This document shows, piece after piece, positions 41,338-48,857 of a stretch of DNA of 64,000 bases. The notes under the pieces are model-generated. The model was not told where the DNA came from and made no database searches. It was given only the letters and a program-made list of their open reading frames with translations. Position 1 is the first letter of the stretch. Every line of letters starts with the position of its first letter. A program made the translations under genes and the position numbers. Source of the stretch: a virus; the IMG/VR virus record IMGVR_UViG_3300046660_000488, positions 472,640-536,639 of that record. One strand, given 5' to 3'.

Positions 41338-42498
41338 ATGGCGATGCTCTATAAGCGCTTGATCAGTCAGCCCCCGTTCATCGCACCGACGCCGGGGCAA
41401 GTTCTGCCTACCGTTCTGCGGTCAACGTACACCAAATCGGCGTGGGGCACTGGGCAGAACCAACTCGGATTCTATATCCGCAACATCATCGTCTATAATG
41501 TGGACCCGCTCACCGGGCAGGTGAACACCAATAGCCCGGCCTACCAGCGCGATCTCATCCCGAGTGGCCAAACCTTCAACGTTCCGGTTGATTCTCTCAG
41601 CAGCAACATTCTGATGTCGCCCAATGGCCGAAAGTTTTTCTACCTTCTCATCCGCAATGGCCAAAAGGCATCGACCGGCAATAACAACACTGGGTGGTAC
41701 GGCGCTTTCGGCGTTGGTGTCCAATGGCGTGCGGCGGACGGGGGAGGCTACAGCAACGTGACCTCCGGATCATTTGCTCCGTGCTACCCGAACTATGTCG
41801 TGTGGGCTTCGGACAACGTCCGTTTCCTTTGCTACGGCGGCCAAGGAGTTACGCGGGGAGCAAGCGATTTGAACCCAGCACCGACGTATTATGGAAGTTT
41901 CTGGGGACAGCTTTCGGATGCTGGCGCCCTATTCTGCCAGACACCGACCGCGAACATCGCTTTCACAAAGGCGGAATGGTTCGGAAACGACGTCGTCATT
42001 TTCAACGGCACGGCGCCGAAGGCCGTGACCTATGGCTCGATCACGCCTCGAAATCTGACTATTCTCGGGGATACACCGACGATCCCAACCAGTGCGACGA
42101 TCACCAAGCTATCTGAGACACGCTTCCTCGCCAGCTTCGTCAACTATCAGAACTACGCCATCGTCACCGATTTCACCTACGACGGCGTGGCCAACACACT
42201 GACCGGCCGCATCGTGACCAACACGCTGATGGGCAATACGGTCAACAACGGCAATACCCGCATTGTCGTGCCTCACATGCTAGATGACGACCGCTTGCAA
42301 CTCTATTACTTCGACGGTGTCCGCCAATTCCAGCACCGGTACGTCAAGTCGGGAACAGGCCCGTTCATCAAGTCGTTGAACGACTTCGCCTTCCCTCCTT
42401 TCTCGGCCGCCGCAACTTTTACATCGCACAGCAGTGGCAACGCGCTGCACGTATTCGGTTCGGGTGGTAACGTGGCACTATATAACACCTCGATTTAA
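41338..42498 (+). CDS. Putative tail fibre/receptor-binding protein
   Basis: 386 residues, Asn/Gly/Thr/Tyr-rich beta protein (MAMLYKRLISQPPFIAPTPG...), resembling beta-propeller or beta-prism adhesin tips by composition only. Encoded directly after the collagen-like fibre and before a strong terminator, which supports a joint structural role. Confidence 0.65.
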   Translation: MAMLYKRLISQPPFIAPTPGQVLPTVLRSTYTKSAWGTGQNQLGFYIRNIIVYNVDPLTGQVNTNSPAYQRDLIPSGQTFNVPVDSLSSNILMSPNGRKFFYLLIRNGQKASTGNNNTGWYGAFGVGVQWRAADGGGYSNVTSGSFAPCYPNYVVWASDNVRFLCYGGQGVTRGASDLNPAPTYYGSFWGQLSDAGALFCQTPTANIAFTKAEWFGNDVVIFNGTAPKAVTYGSITPRNLTILGDTPTIPTSATITKLSETRFLASFVNYQNYAIVTDFTYDGVANTLTGRIVTNTLMGNTVNNGNTRIVVPHMLDDDRLQLYYFDGVRQFQHRYVKSGTGPFIKSLNDFAFPPFSAAATFTSHSSGNALHVFGSGGNVALYNTSI

Positions 42499-42503
42499 TT
42501 CAA

Positions 42504-42547
42504 GAATTTTGGTGAACGAAATAATTTCACCAAAATTCGCTTTTCTT
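42504..42547 (+). terminator. Intrinsic terminator of structural operon
   Basis: Perfect 12-bp stem (42504-42515 with 42527-42538) followed by GCTTTTCTT. Confidence 0.85.
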
Positions 42548-42552
42548 GTTGA

Positions 42553-42579
42553 CCGGAAAATTCGTTTCCGGCATAAATA
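42553..42579 (+). promoter_or_regulatory. Late promoter core TAAATA preceded by hairpin
   Basis: TAAATA at 42574-42579. CCGGAAA (42553-42559) and TTTCCGG (42565-42571) form an inverted repeat immediately upstream. Confidence 0.55.
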
Positions 42580-42658
42580 GAAATATCAGGGGTGCACAAC
42601 GCACCTCGGAAACCAATTCGCCCCTCGGGGCTTTCACCATCTAGGAGACTGAATTTCA

Positions 42659-42799
42659 ATGTTCGCCGTGGCCACCCACATCCCAGCAAATTTCGTCGTC
42701 GGCGCCTTCGCCGTCGCGATGCCTGCTGTCGTGGCCCCGATGAATCAAATTCAGCCCACCGTCGCCGCCCAGTTTGGGCACGGAGGTTTGCACTCGTGA
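42659..42799 (+). CDS. Small hydrophobic Ala/Val-rich protein
   Basis: 46 residues, MFAVATHIPANFVVGAFAVA..., TAGGAG site. Single hydrophobic stretch; located between a late promoter and a terminator, so a dedicated transcript. Could be a head-decoration or membrane peptide; unassigned. Confidence 0.65.
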   Translation: MFAVATHIPANFVVGAFAVAMPAVVAPMNQIQPTVAAQFGHGGLHS

Positions 42800-42837
42800 T
42801 CAGAAGCTGAGAAATCAGCATCCAATCAGAGCGAAGC

Positions 42838-42870
42838 AAGCCTCCAAGGGAAACCTCGGAGGCTTTTTCT
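42838..42870 (+). terminator. Intrinsic terminator
   Basis: AAGCCTCC and GGAGGCTT, 8-bp stem followed by a T-run. Confidence 0.85.
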
Positions 42871-42912
42871 TTGGCCTCTCTTCAACCTCCAACCGTCCCT
42901 CGATTGTTTCGT

Positions 42913-42984
42913 GGTTCATTAGCTCAGCGGTAGAGCAATCGCTTGATAAGCGATAGGTCGCTGGTTCGAATCCAGCATGAACTA
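42913..42984 (+). tRNA. tRNA-Ile(GAT)
   Basis: Acceptor GGTTCAT/ATGAACT, loop TTGATAA, encoded CCA. First tRNA of the plus-strand array. Confidence 0.93.
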
Positions 42985-43018
42985 CCAAACAGTCGAGAGA
43001 CAACCCCGAGTACTTTGT

Positions 43019-43092
43019 TCTTCTATAGCTCAGCCCGGTAGAGCAATCGCTTGATAAGCGATAGGCCGTAGGTTCAAATCCTACTGGAAGAA
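43019..43092 (+). tRNA. tRNA-Ile(GAT), second
   Basis: Same anticodon arm as the previous tRNA (ATCGCTTGATAAGCGAT) but different acceptor TCTTCTA/TGGAAGA and T arm; no CCA. Arm sharing suggests duplication with drift or recombination. Confidence 0.88.
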
Positions 43093-43110
43093 CAAAGTAC
43101 TTGGGTCCAC

Positions 43111-43182
43111 GGGCCTGTAGTTCAACGGGAGAACGTCTGCATTACAAGCAGAATGTCGGGGGTTCAACTCCCTCCGGGCCTA
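43111..43182 (+). tRNA. tRNA-Val(TAC)
   Basis: Acceptor GGGCCTG/CGGGCCT, loop ATTACAA, encoded CCA. Confidence 0.92.
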
Positions 43183-43185
43183 CCA

Positions 43186-43390
43186 AAATACTGCTTGACA
43201 ACGGTTCAACCGAACTTTAGGCAAGCAACCGCGCTCTTCGGGAAGCTCTCTTTGCTTACCGGACGGATTCCAAAACCTACCATAGGTGCGGAGTCGTGTA
43301 AAGGGGCCGGGGTCTTTGACATCGTTGATTTGCGTAACGAATTGGTCGGGCTTTACCAGAGCCCGGCCGACTTCGGGGACGTGTGTTTGA
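43186..43390. other. Gene-free stretch
   Basis: TTGACA at 43196 could start a promoter. CGGTTCAACCG resembles a T arm alone. GGGCTTTACCAGAGCCC is a hairpin near 43355. No gene supported. Confidence 0.35.
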
Positions 43391-43462
43391 TGAGGGATAG
43401 TTCAGCGGTAGAACGCCTGTCTCTGGAACAGGATGTCGTAGGTTCGATCCCTACTCCCTCAT
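43391..43462 (+). tRNA. tRNA-Gln(CTG)
   Basis: Acceptor TGAGGGA/TCCCTCA, loop CTCTGGA, discriminator T, no full CCA. Confidence 0.9.
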
Positions 43463-43483
43463 CAAACACACGTCCCCATAGGT

Positions 43484-43556
43484 TCGGGGGTAGTTCAGTT
43501 GGTAGAACGGCAGTTTTTGGTACTGCATGTCGAAGGTTCGAGTCCTTCTCCCCGAT
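43484..43556 (+). tRNA. tRNA-Gln(TTG), ordinary
   Basis: Acceptor TCGGGGG/TCCCCGA, loop TTTTGGT, 5-nt variable region, encoded CCA. Confidence 0.92.
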
Positions 43557-43581
43557 CCAAACACTCAGTATTCATCCTTGT

Positions 43582-43664
43582 TGGGGAATGGTGTAATGGT
43601 AACATCCCGGCCTTTGACTCCGGAGACCGAGAAGGATTTGTAGGTTCGAGCCCTACTTCCCCAG
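43582..43664 (+). tRNA. Class II-like tRNA with Gln(TTG) anticodon
   Basis: Gln-type acceptor TGGGGAA/TTCCCCA and D arm, loop CTTTGAC, but about 16 nt between anticodon stem and T stem. Either a long variable arm or an insertion extending the anticodon arm (ATCC/GGAT). Encoded CCA. Confidence 0.7.
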
Positions 43665-43696
43665 CCAGCATGAATATTGAAGACAATGTACTTTGA

Positions 43697-43770
43697 CGCG
43701 GAGTGGAGCAGTCAGGTAGCTCGTTTGGCTCATAACCAAAAGGTCGCGGGATCGAAGCCCGCCTCCGCAT
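43697..43770 (+). tRNA. Initiator-like tRNA-fMet(CAT)
   Basis: CGCGGAGTGGAGCAG ... GGTAGCTCGT ... GGCTCATAACC closely follows bacterial initiator tRNA, including the unpaired C1-A72. The three G-C pairs of the anticodon stem are altered (TTTGG/CCAAA), and the T loop reads ATCGAAG. Encoded CCA. Confidence 0.85.
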
Positions 43771-43773
43771 CCA

Positions 43774-44012
43774 AGTACATTGAGGCCGCGTAACAAGAGA
43801 GTGAAGCAGTGATGCCCCGTCATCTGTACCTGACGGGGAGGCCAGAAACAGACCGTGCATACGCCCCACGGTCTCTAAATATGGAACACGGACCCACTGG
43901 GGCCGTGCGGGAGCCAGCACGACCCGCCGTGGTCTAAGTCCGTAAGGGGCAGAAAGCGGCACACCCGGTACTGGCGGGTAACCTATTTGGTCGAATGACC
44001 ATCACCTTTTTT
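43774..44012 (+). ncRNA. Candidate structured RNA with six stem-loops
   Basis: Between two Met tRNAs and free of genes. Stems: CCCCGTCA/TGACGGGG, AGACCGTG/CACGGTCT, CACGG/CCGTG, CACG/CGTG, ACCCG/CGGGT, GGTC/GACC, the last followed by a T-run. A TAAATATGG core lies at 43876. No known RNA family recognised. Confidence 0.45.
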
Positions 44013-44087
<75 letters not shown>

Positions 44088-44108
44088 CCAATTGTCCATG
44101 TGCTTCGT

Positions 44109-44182
44109 CTAGGCGTAGCGCAGTCTGGTAGCGCGCCTGCTTTGGGAGCAGGATGTCGCAGGTTCGAATCCTGCCGCCTAGA
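44109..44182 (+). tRNA. tRNA-Pro(TGG)
   Basis: Acceptor CTAGGCG/CGCCTAG, loop TTTGGGA, encoded CCA. Confidence 0.92.
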
Positions 44183-44198
44183 CCAAGCACATGGACTT

Positions 44199-44290
44199 TC
44201 ACCTACGGCAGTCGGTGAGGATGTAACAGGTTCGATCCCTGACCACAGGCTCTTGCGAGCGTGTGAGTAAGCCCATCCAAACCGACTACT
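44199..44290 (+). other. Structured gene-free stretch with T-arm-like hairpin
   Basis: CAGTCGGT near 44203 and ACCGACTACTG near 44281 can pair; inside lie GGATG/CATCC, CAGGTTCGATCCCTG (a T arm) and GCTC/GAGC. No complete tRNA can be drawn. Confidence 0.35.
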
Positions 44291-44292
44291 GA

Positions 44293-44377
44293 TCCTCACG
44301 ACCCAGCTTGGTGACGGGCGCCGACTGTTAATCGGATGACATGGAAATGTGGCAAGGTTCGAAACCTTGGTGAGGAA
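44293..44377 (+). tRNA. Class II-type tRNA with Asn(GTT) anticodon
   Basis: Acceptor TCCTCAC/GTGAGGA, D stem CCC/GGG, loop CTGTTAA in CCGA/TCGG, a variable arm hairpin ACAT-GGAA-ATGT, T loop TTCGAAA, encoded CCA. Asn tRNAs normally lack a long variable arm. Confidence 0.8.
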
Positions 44378-44450
44378 CCATTTCGCAGTTGACTTGCATT
44401 TAAGTGCTTGTCATAAATAAGGAACACGAAGGTGCTTCGGCACACTTTGT

Positions 44451-44523
44451 TCTCTCGTAGCTCAGTTGGTAGAGCGTCTGACTGTTAATCAGAATGTCGT
44501 AGGTTCGAGTCCTACCGGGGGAG
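44451..44523 (+). tRNA. tRNA-Asn(GTT), ordinary class I
   Basis: Acceptor TCTCTCG/CGGGGGA with G-U pairs, loop CTGTTAA, encoded CCA. TTGACT-16-TCATAA upstream (about 44391-44418) may be a promoter. Confidence 0.92.
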
Positions 44524-44664
44524 CCATTTCTACTACGGTGAGCAAGTAACCGCCTAACGTCCTTTGGACGAAGGTGCTCCAGCACAAGACGCTGGGCTGA
44601 CAAAGCACTTGCACAATTCTCTTATCCTGCTTTTCGGTGTTTCGCCAATTTTCGGGATAACGAT

Positions 44665-44737
<73 letters not shown>

Positions 44738-44804
44738 CCAATTTTCTAATCTCGCGCAGGGCGCCGTGATGAACGGATAAGTCCGCTGCACGCCTTTCTT
44801 GGAT

Positions 44805-44907
44805 GGGCTGGACGCCTCCTGACATCGACGTCAGGGTAGAGGTACGGAACCTCGGGCTACGGCGACAGGGTTCGCGACCCTACGCGGTTCGATCCCGCGC
44901 CGGTCCA
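44805..44907 (+). tRNA. Aberrant long tRNA-like gene
   Basis: Acceptor GGGCTGG/CCGGTCC with A-CCA, T arm CGCGG-TTCGATC-CCGCG, variable hairpin AGGGT/ACCCT. The D loop carries an extra hairpin (CTGAC/GTCAG). The anticodon arm is not clear; CGG is one possibility. 103 nt in all. Confidence 0.5.
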
Positions 44908-44919
44908 CCAAGCAGTTTT

Positions 44920-44992
44920 GGGGCATTAGCTCATCTGGTAGAGCGCGACAATCGCAATGTCGAGGTGAGCGGTTCAAGTCCGCTATGCTCCA
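44920..44992 (+). tRNA. tRNA-Ala(CGC)
   Basis: Acceptor GGGGCAT/ATGCTCC, loop ATCGCAA, encoded CCA. Confidence 0.93.
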
Positions 44993-44996
44993 CCAA

Positions 44997-45299
44997 TCAC
45001 CGGCCGTTCAGGAATTTCTCCGAGCAGATGTAATCGCAGACGGAGAACACCACGGCTTCCGCACCAGACTCGAAGGCGTCGCTGCTGTGATCGCCGGACC
45101 ACTGGGGCTTCGCGAAACTGCACGACACGCCGTCCTCGTGGACGCCGACGTCGATGATGTGGCCTTCGCCTTCGAACTTGGTCAGCGTCTCTTTCGCCCA
45201 CACCACCGCTTCATAGAGGTCTTCGGTGATCTCGGATGGGACATTCGCATACATGGCGAAAATCTGGTCCTTGAGCGCTTGGGGATAGTGGGCGGTCAT
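44997..45299 (-). CDS. Unknown 100-residue protein in tRNA array
   Basis: MTAHYPQALKDQIFAMYAN..., minus strand within the plus-strand array, with TTTGGTAAACCAAA 13 nt upstream. Not recognised. Confidence 0.65.
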   Translation of the reverse strand: MTAHYPQALKDQIFAMYANVPSEITEDLYEAVVWAKETLTKFEGEGHIIDVGVHEDGVSCSFAKPQWSGDHSSDAFESGAEAVVFSVCDYICSEKFLNGR

Positions 45300-45311
45300 G
45301 ACGATCTCGGG

Positions 45312-45325
45312 TTTGGTTTACCAAA
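45312..45325 (-). promoter_or_regulatory. GTAAAC-core palindrome
   Basis: TTTGGT-AA-ACCAAA read toward the gene starting at 45299. Confidence 0.5.
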
Positions 45326-45362
45326 TCCTACACACAACACCCGGCGGGTTCAACCCCGCTAC

Positions 45363-45435
45363 GGGGCATTAGCTCATCTGGTAGAGCGCCTGTTTTGCAA
45401 GCAGGAGGTGTGGGGTTCGAGTCCCCAATGCTCCA
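45363..45435 (+). tRNA. tRNA-Ala(TGC)
   Basis: Acceptor GGGGCAT/ATGCTCC, loop TTTGCAA, encoded CCA. Confidence 0.94.
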
Positions 45436-45444
45436 CCAAACAAT

Positions 45445-45516
45445 GCGTCTGTAGCTCAGTGGGAGAGCGCTTCCGTGACATGGAAGAGGCCGACAGTTCA
45501 ATCCTGTCCAGATGCA
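45445..45516 (+). tRNA. tRNA-Val(GAC)
   Basis: Acceptor GCGTCTG/CAGATGC, loop GTGACAT, encoded CCA. Confidence 0.92.
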
Positions 45517-45593
45517 CCATTTCACTACCCAACCCCGGAGGATAACCAAATGACCCCGCTAAACGCAGGAAAGTAAGCAAGAAATTCCGAAAG

Positions 45594-45872
45594 ATGATCG
45601 ACGTGTACGGGATATTCACCCGAGACATTGAAGAGCATCTTGACTTCAGTGACGACATGCTCTTGGAAATGTACCAAGCAGAGTCAGTCGGTGGAGACTG
45701 TCATCATCGGAATGGCTTCTACCATGGAAAGAAATTCATGGATGTGAGCGTCAAGATGTGGCGCGAGGACATGTCGAAAGGCACGTTGTTCCTCTGCGAA
45801 CTCTACGACGATCCTCTCCTGCCCAACTGGTGGTTGGACAAAATCTTCGGTCGGTCTGGTCCTCCAGACTGA
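45594..45872 (+). CDS. Unknown 92-residue acidic protein
   Basis: MIDVYGIFTRDIEEHLDFS..., between tRNA genes; weak ribosome binding site. Starts with an amphipathic segment rich in Asp/Glu. Not recognised. Confidence 0.55.
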   Translation: MIDVYGIFTRDIEEHLDFSDDMLLEMYQAESVGGDCHHRNGFYHGKKFMDVSVKMWREDMSKGTLFLCELYDDPLLPNWWLDKIFGRSGPPD

Positions 45873-45879
45873 CCAACAT

Positions 45880-45953
45880 GTAGCCGTAGCTCAGTCTGGT
45901 AGAGCGCCTGCCTGAAAAGCAGGGCGTCGGTGGTTCAAATCCACCCGGTTGCA
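45880..45953 (+). tRNA. tRNA-Phe(GAA)
   Basis: Acceptor GTAGCCG/CGGTTGC, loop CTGAAAA, encoded CCA. Confidence 0.93.
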
Positions 45954-45957
45954 CCAT

Positions 45958-46524
45958 TTACTCCTTCTGGAGTTTCTTTTCTCGCCAGAGGCGGCTGTTG
46001 GGGCCATCGCCATTCCACCCGTCAAACAGCCCTTCATCCTGTGCGGCTCGCATCATCGGAGCAACACGAATCCACGCTTGGTACGGCATAGTTCCTCGGG
46101 TGTGGTTGCATCGAACACACGAGGTGTTGACGTTGTTCTGCAAGTGGCCAAGGCTATTGTCGATCCGGTCCAGCGTAATGCGGACCTCTGGTGGTTCAAC
46201 ACCGCAATAAAAGCACGGCTTGGCCACGCATTCGGCCACGAATTCGAGCGTGAGGTCGCAGTCGCGGTTCTTTCGCTTGTCGGTATAGCGGCAGTCTTGC
46301 AGCACGTTGCGGGCTACGGTCATGTGATCGTTCTCTCTCCGAGCTTTGCGACGAACCGCATGGCGACGCTCTTCGGCTTGTTGGAACCCTTCCGGGTTGC
46401 TGATGAACTGTTCGCGGCGGCAGGGGCCGCATTTCTTTCGGCGCCGACCGGCGCTCATGTGGAACGCGCTCTCGGGGCGATCCTCTCCGCAATATTTGCA
46501 CAACATAGTGCCATTAAGGCACAT
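45958..46524 (-). CDS. HNH homing endonuclease-like protein
   Basis: 188 residues from MCLNGTMLCKYCGED. An N-terminal four-Cys zinc finger (CKYC ... CGPC), a basic linker, then CFYCGVEPPEVRITLDRIDNSLGHLQNNVNTSCVRCNHTRG, the HNH fold with its Asn/His core and Cys pairs. Free-standing HNH genes of this type are mobile elements. It sits on the opposite strand between tRNA-Phe and tRNA-Pro. Confidence 0.85.
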   Translation of the reverse strand: MCLNGTMLCKYCGEDRPESAFHMSAGRRRKKCGPCRREQFISNPEGFQQAEERRHAVRRKARRENDHMTVARNVLQDCRYTDKRKNRDCDLTLEFVAECVAKPCFYCGVEPPEVRITLDRIDNSLGHLQNNVNTSCVRCNHTRGTMPYQAWIRVAPMMRAAQDEGLFDGWNGDGPNSRLWREKKLQKE

Positions 46525-46560
46525 CTGGTTTTCCAAATTCAATATTTGGTTAACCACTTT

Positions 46561-46634
46561 CAGGGCGTAGCGCAGCATGGTAGCGCACTTGGTCGGGAAC
46601 CAAGGGGTCGCAGGTTCAAATCCTGCCGTTCTGA
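46561..46634 (+). tRNA. tRNA-Pro(GGG)
   Basis: Acceptor CAGGGCG/CGTTCTG, loop TCGGGAA with C at position 33, encoded CCA. Confidence 0.88.
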
Positions 46635-46656
46635 CCATTTCGCCTACGGGCATTAT

Positions 46657-46730
46657 CTATGTGTAGCTCAGTCTGGTAGAGCGCTGCTTTCGGGAAGCAG
46701 AGGCCGCAGGTTCAAATCCTGCCACGTAGA
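46657..46730 (+). tRNA. tRNA-Pro(CGG)
   Basis: Acceptor CTATGTG/CACGTAG, loop TTCGGGA, encoded CCA. Confidence 0.92.
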
Positions 46731-46756
46731 CCAAAACACCGGCCACGAGCCATCAT

Positions 46757-46830
46757 CTGAGTGTAACGCAGTCTGGTAGCGTGCCTGTTTCGGTAACAGG
46801 AGGTCGCGGGTTCAAATCCTGCCACTCAGA
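46757..46830 (+). tRNA. tRNA-Pro(CGG), second
   Basis: Acceptor CTGAGTG/CACTCAG, loop TTCGGTA, encoded CCA. Confidence 0.9.
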
Positions 46831-46952
46831 CCAATTTCCTCGAACGAGGATACGACTTTGGGAAGCTGACCGTTCCAGTGAGTTCGGCAGGGATGACCAC
46901 CCGGCAGCTAGGCCTCGTCAGCCCGGCATGTCAGGCTAACCCAATTGACCAC
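46831..46952. other. Gene-free spacer in tRNA array
   Basis: 122 nt with short hairpins (CTCG-AAC-GAG; GCCCGGC type) and no gene or complete tRNA. Confidence 0.35.
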
Positions 46953-47026
46953 GGTGCTGTAGCTCAGTCTGGTAGAGCAGCGGGCTCATAACTCGCTTGT
47001 CGCAGGTTCAAATCCTGCCAGCACCA
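46953..47026 (+). tRNA. tRNA-Met(CAT) or tRNA-Ile2
   Basis: Acceptor GGTGCTG/CAGCACC, loop CTCATAA, elongator-type D arm, encoded CCA. Confidence 0.88.
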
Positions 47027-47035
47027 CCAACCTTC

Positions 47036-47107
47036 GGGTGATTAGCTCAGTGGTAGAGCGCTGCTTTCACACGGCAGAGGTCACTGGTTCAAGCCCAGTA
47101 TCACCCA
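47036..47107 (+). tRNA. tRNA-Val(CAC)
   Basis: Acceptor GGGTGAT/ATCACCC, loop TTCACAC, encoded CCA. Confidence 0.9.
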
Positions 47108-47138
47108 CCAAGAAAAAGGGGCCGAAGCCCCCTGATCC

Positions 47139-47381
47139 TTACTCTTCGACGTACTGGATTTCTCGCCAAAAATCTCCGGTCGGCGTCACGGTAAAACCAC
47201 CGGTGTTGGAGACGATCCTGACGTAATGTTCTGCCAGTTCGAGCACGGCCGTTTCGAGATAGCGGCCGTCGTCTTCGGTGGTGGACGTCAGAACGACCGT
47301 GCCGGTCGTGTTGAGCGGATCGAGCGCACCGGCGCGAACGGTGTCGAGCAACGCTTCGAAGTATACGTCGTAAGTAGCCAT
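47139..47381 (-). CDS. Unknown 80-residue protein
   Basis: MATYDVYFEALLDTVRAGA..., minus strand inside the array. Thr-rich beta C-terminus. An AAGGA site is present. Confidence 0.6.
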   Translation of the reverse strand: MATYDVYFEALLDTVRAGALDPLNTTGTVVLTSTTEDDGRYLETAVLELAEHYVRIVSNTGGFTVTPTGDFWREIQYVEE

Positions 47382-47456
47382 GAAATGTGTCCTTGAAATG
47401 GGTTTAGTATCCAGCCACAAGGATAGCACTGGCCGCTTATTATAAGCAAAATATAC

Positions 47457-47529
47457 GCCGCCTTAGCTCAGTTGGTAGAGCGCGTCCTTGGTAAGGACGA
47501 GGCCACGGGTTCAAGTCCCGTAGGTGGCT
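47457..47529 (+). tRNA. tRNA-Thr(GGT)
   Basis: Acceptor GCCGCCT/AGGTGGC, loop TTGGTAA, encoded CCA. Confidence 0.93.
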
Positions 47530-47546
47530 CCATTTTCCCTCCTGAT

Positions 47547-47618
47547 GCCGGGGTAGCTCAGGGGTAGAGCAGCGGGCTGAAAATCCGCGTGTCGGAGGTT
47601 CGAATCCTCTCCCCGGCA
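47547..47618 (+). tRNA. tRNA-Phe(GAA), second
   Basis: Acceptor GCCGGGG/CCCCGGC, loop CTGAAAA, encoded CCA. Confidence 0.92.
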
Positions 47619-47622
47619 CCAT

Positions 47623-47694
47623 GGTCGCGTAGCTCAGCGGGAGAGCGTCCCCTTGACGTGGGGAAGGTCGCAGGTTCAATCCCTGCCGCGACTA
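47623..47694 (+). tRNA. tRNA-Val(GAC), second
   Basis: Acceptor GGTCGCG/CGCGACT, loop TTGACGT, encoded CCA; last tRNA, 31 nt before the PheRS gene. Confidence 0.92.
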
Positions 47695-47727
47695 CCATTT
47701 TTCTCAACCAGAAAGGAACCGACTCCC

Positions 47728-48824
47728 ATGGGGTTCAGCCGCTAAGTCCAGAGAGCCTTCAACGGTATCTGGCGATCAAAGACCTAACTGACCCGGCGAC
47801 GGGTAAACACGCAATCAACGTTGTCCTCCAGAAATTGACGAAGGCGGTCCAAGACTGGGCGGGTTTACACCCGGAAGTCCTGCGTTCCTCCCCAATCGTT
47901 TCCATCCAAGACAATTACGACCGCCTCTACTATGAGGCGGACGCTGTCGCACGCTCGTCGCGCTATTCGCATTATGTGGATGACACCCACATCTTGCGGA
48001 CGCACACGACGGCGGCCGTGCCCGGCTATCTGCGCGAGACCACGGACGACCGTCTGATGGTTCTGCCGGGCATCGTCTATCGCCGCGACGTCATGGACAA
48101 GATGCACGTCGGCGAACCACACCAAGTCGATCTGTGGATCGTCAAGCAGGCCCGCCTGCGGCGCCGCGATCTTGAGGCCATGATCTCGGCCATCATGACT
48201 GCGATCCTACCCGGCCGCGTGTACCGCTGCAACGAGACCATCCATCCCTACACCGTCAACGGCCTTGAGGTCGAAGTGCAGGTTGGCGACCGTTGGGTCG
48301 AGGTCTTGGAATGCGGCGAGGCCCACCCATGGGTTCTGAACGACGCTGGGCTGTCTTCAGCCACATGGTCGGGACTGGCCATGGGCATCGGTCTGGACCG
48401 TCTGGTGATGCTCCTGAAGGGCGTGGAGGACATCCGGCTGCTACGGAGCACCGACAAGCGCGTCTACGGCCAGATGCAGACCATGCAGCCCTATCTACCG
48501 GTCAGCGATCAGCCGAGCGCTAAGCGGGACCTGTCCATCGTCGTTGACGAAGTGGACATGGAACTGTTGGGCGACAAGGTCCGCACTTTGCTGGGCGACC
48601 GGGCCGAGTGGATGGAGGAAATCATCCACGTCGGCGACTACGGCTGGCACGATGTTCCGGACGCTGCTCGCCAACGTCTGGGTATGGGGCAGGATCAACG
48701 GAACCTCGTTATCCGGCTGATCATGCGCTCGCCGACCCAGAGCATCCCTCGCGAGGTCGCAAACGAGGTCTACGCGCAAGTCTACGAAGGTCTGCATCAG
48801 GGCTCCACGGTCGGCTATCGCTGA
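47728..48824 (+). CDS. Monomeric phenylalanyl-tRNA synthetase-like protein
   Basis: Single-chain, mitochondrial-type layout. Catalytic core: LRTHTTAAVPGYL, GIVYRRDVMDKMHVGEPHQVDLW (motif 2), VEVLECGEAHPWVL, SGLAMGIGLDRLVMLLKGVEDIRLL (motif 3 with the Arg). After QPSAKRDLSIVV comes an FDX-ACB tRNA-binding domain ending in YEGLHQGSTVGYR. The start is odd: AAGGA precedes ATG 47728, but that frame stops after five codons (TAA 47743-47745); the synthetase frame is -1 relative to it and has no ATG, GTG or TTG before 47835. Frameshift, non-standard start or sequence error. Two tRNA-Phe genes lie just upstream. Confidence 0.85.
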
Positions 48825-48846
48825 CCGTGGATGGTTCTGTGCCACC

Positions 48847-48852
48847 TAAATA
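48847..48852 (+). promoter_or_regulatory. Late promoter core TAAATA, leaderless geometry
   Basis: Last core A exactly 6 nt before the A of ATG 48858. Confidence 0.6.
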
Positions 48853-48857
48853 GTTCC

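Noticed and set aside
43881-43937. Short frame MEHGPTGAVREPARPAVV right after a TAAATAT
   Set aside because: Lies inside the stem-loop-rich region; 18 codons only; the hairpins explain the sequence better.
43153-43962. Open frames across the plus-strand tRNA array on both strands
   Set aside because: They consist of translated tRNA genes (repeated GFEPAT/GSSPS-type shadows).
47589-47727. N-terminal extension of the PheRS frame
   Set aside because: Runs through tRNA-Phe and tRNA-Val genes, so it cannot be the real N-terminus.
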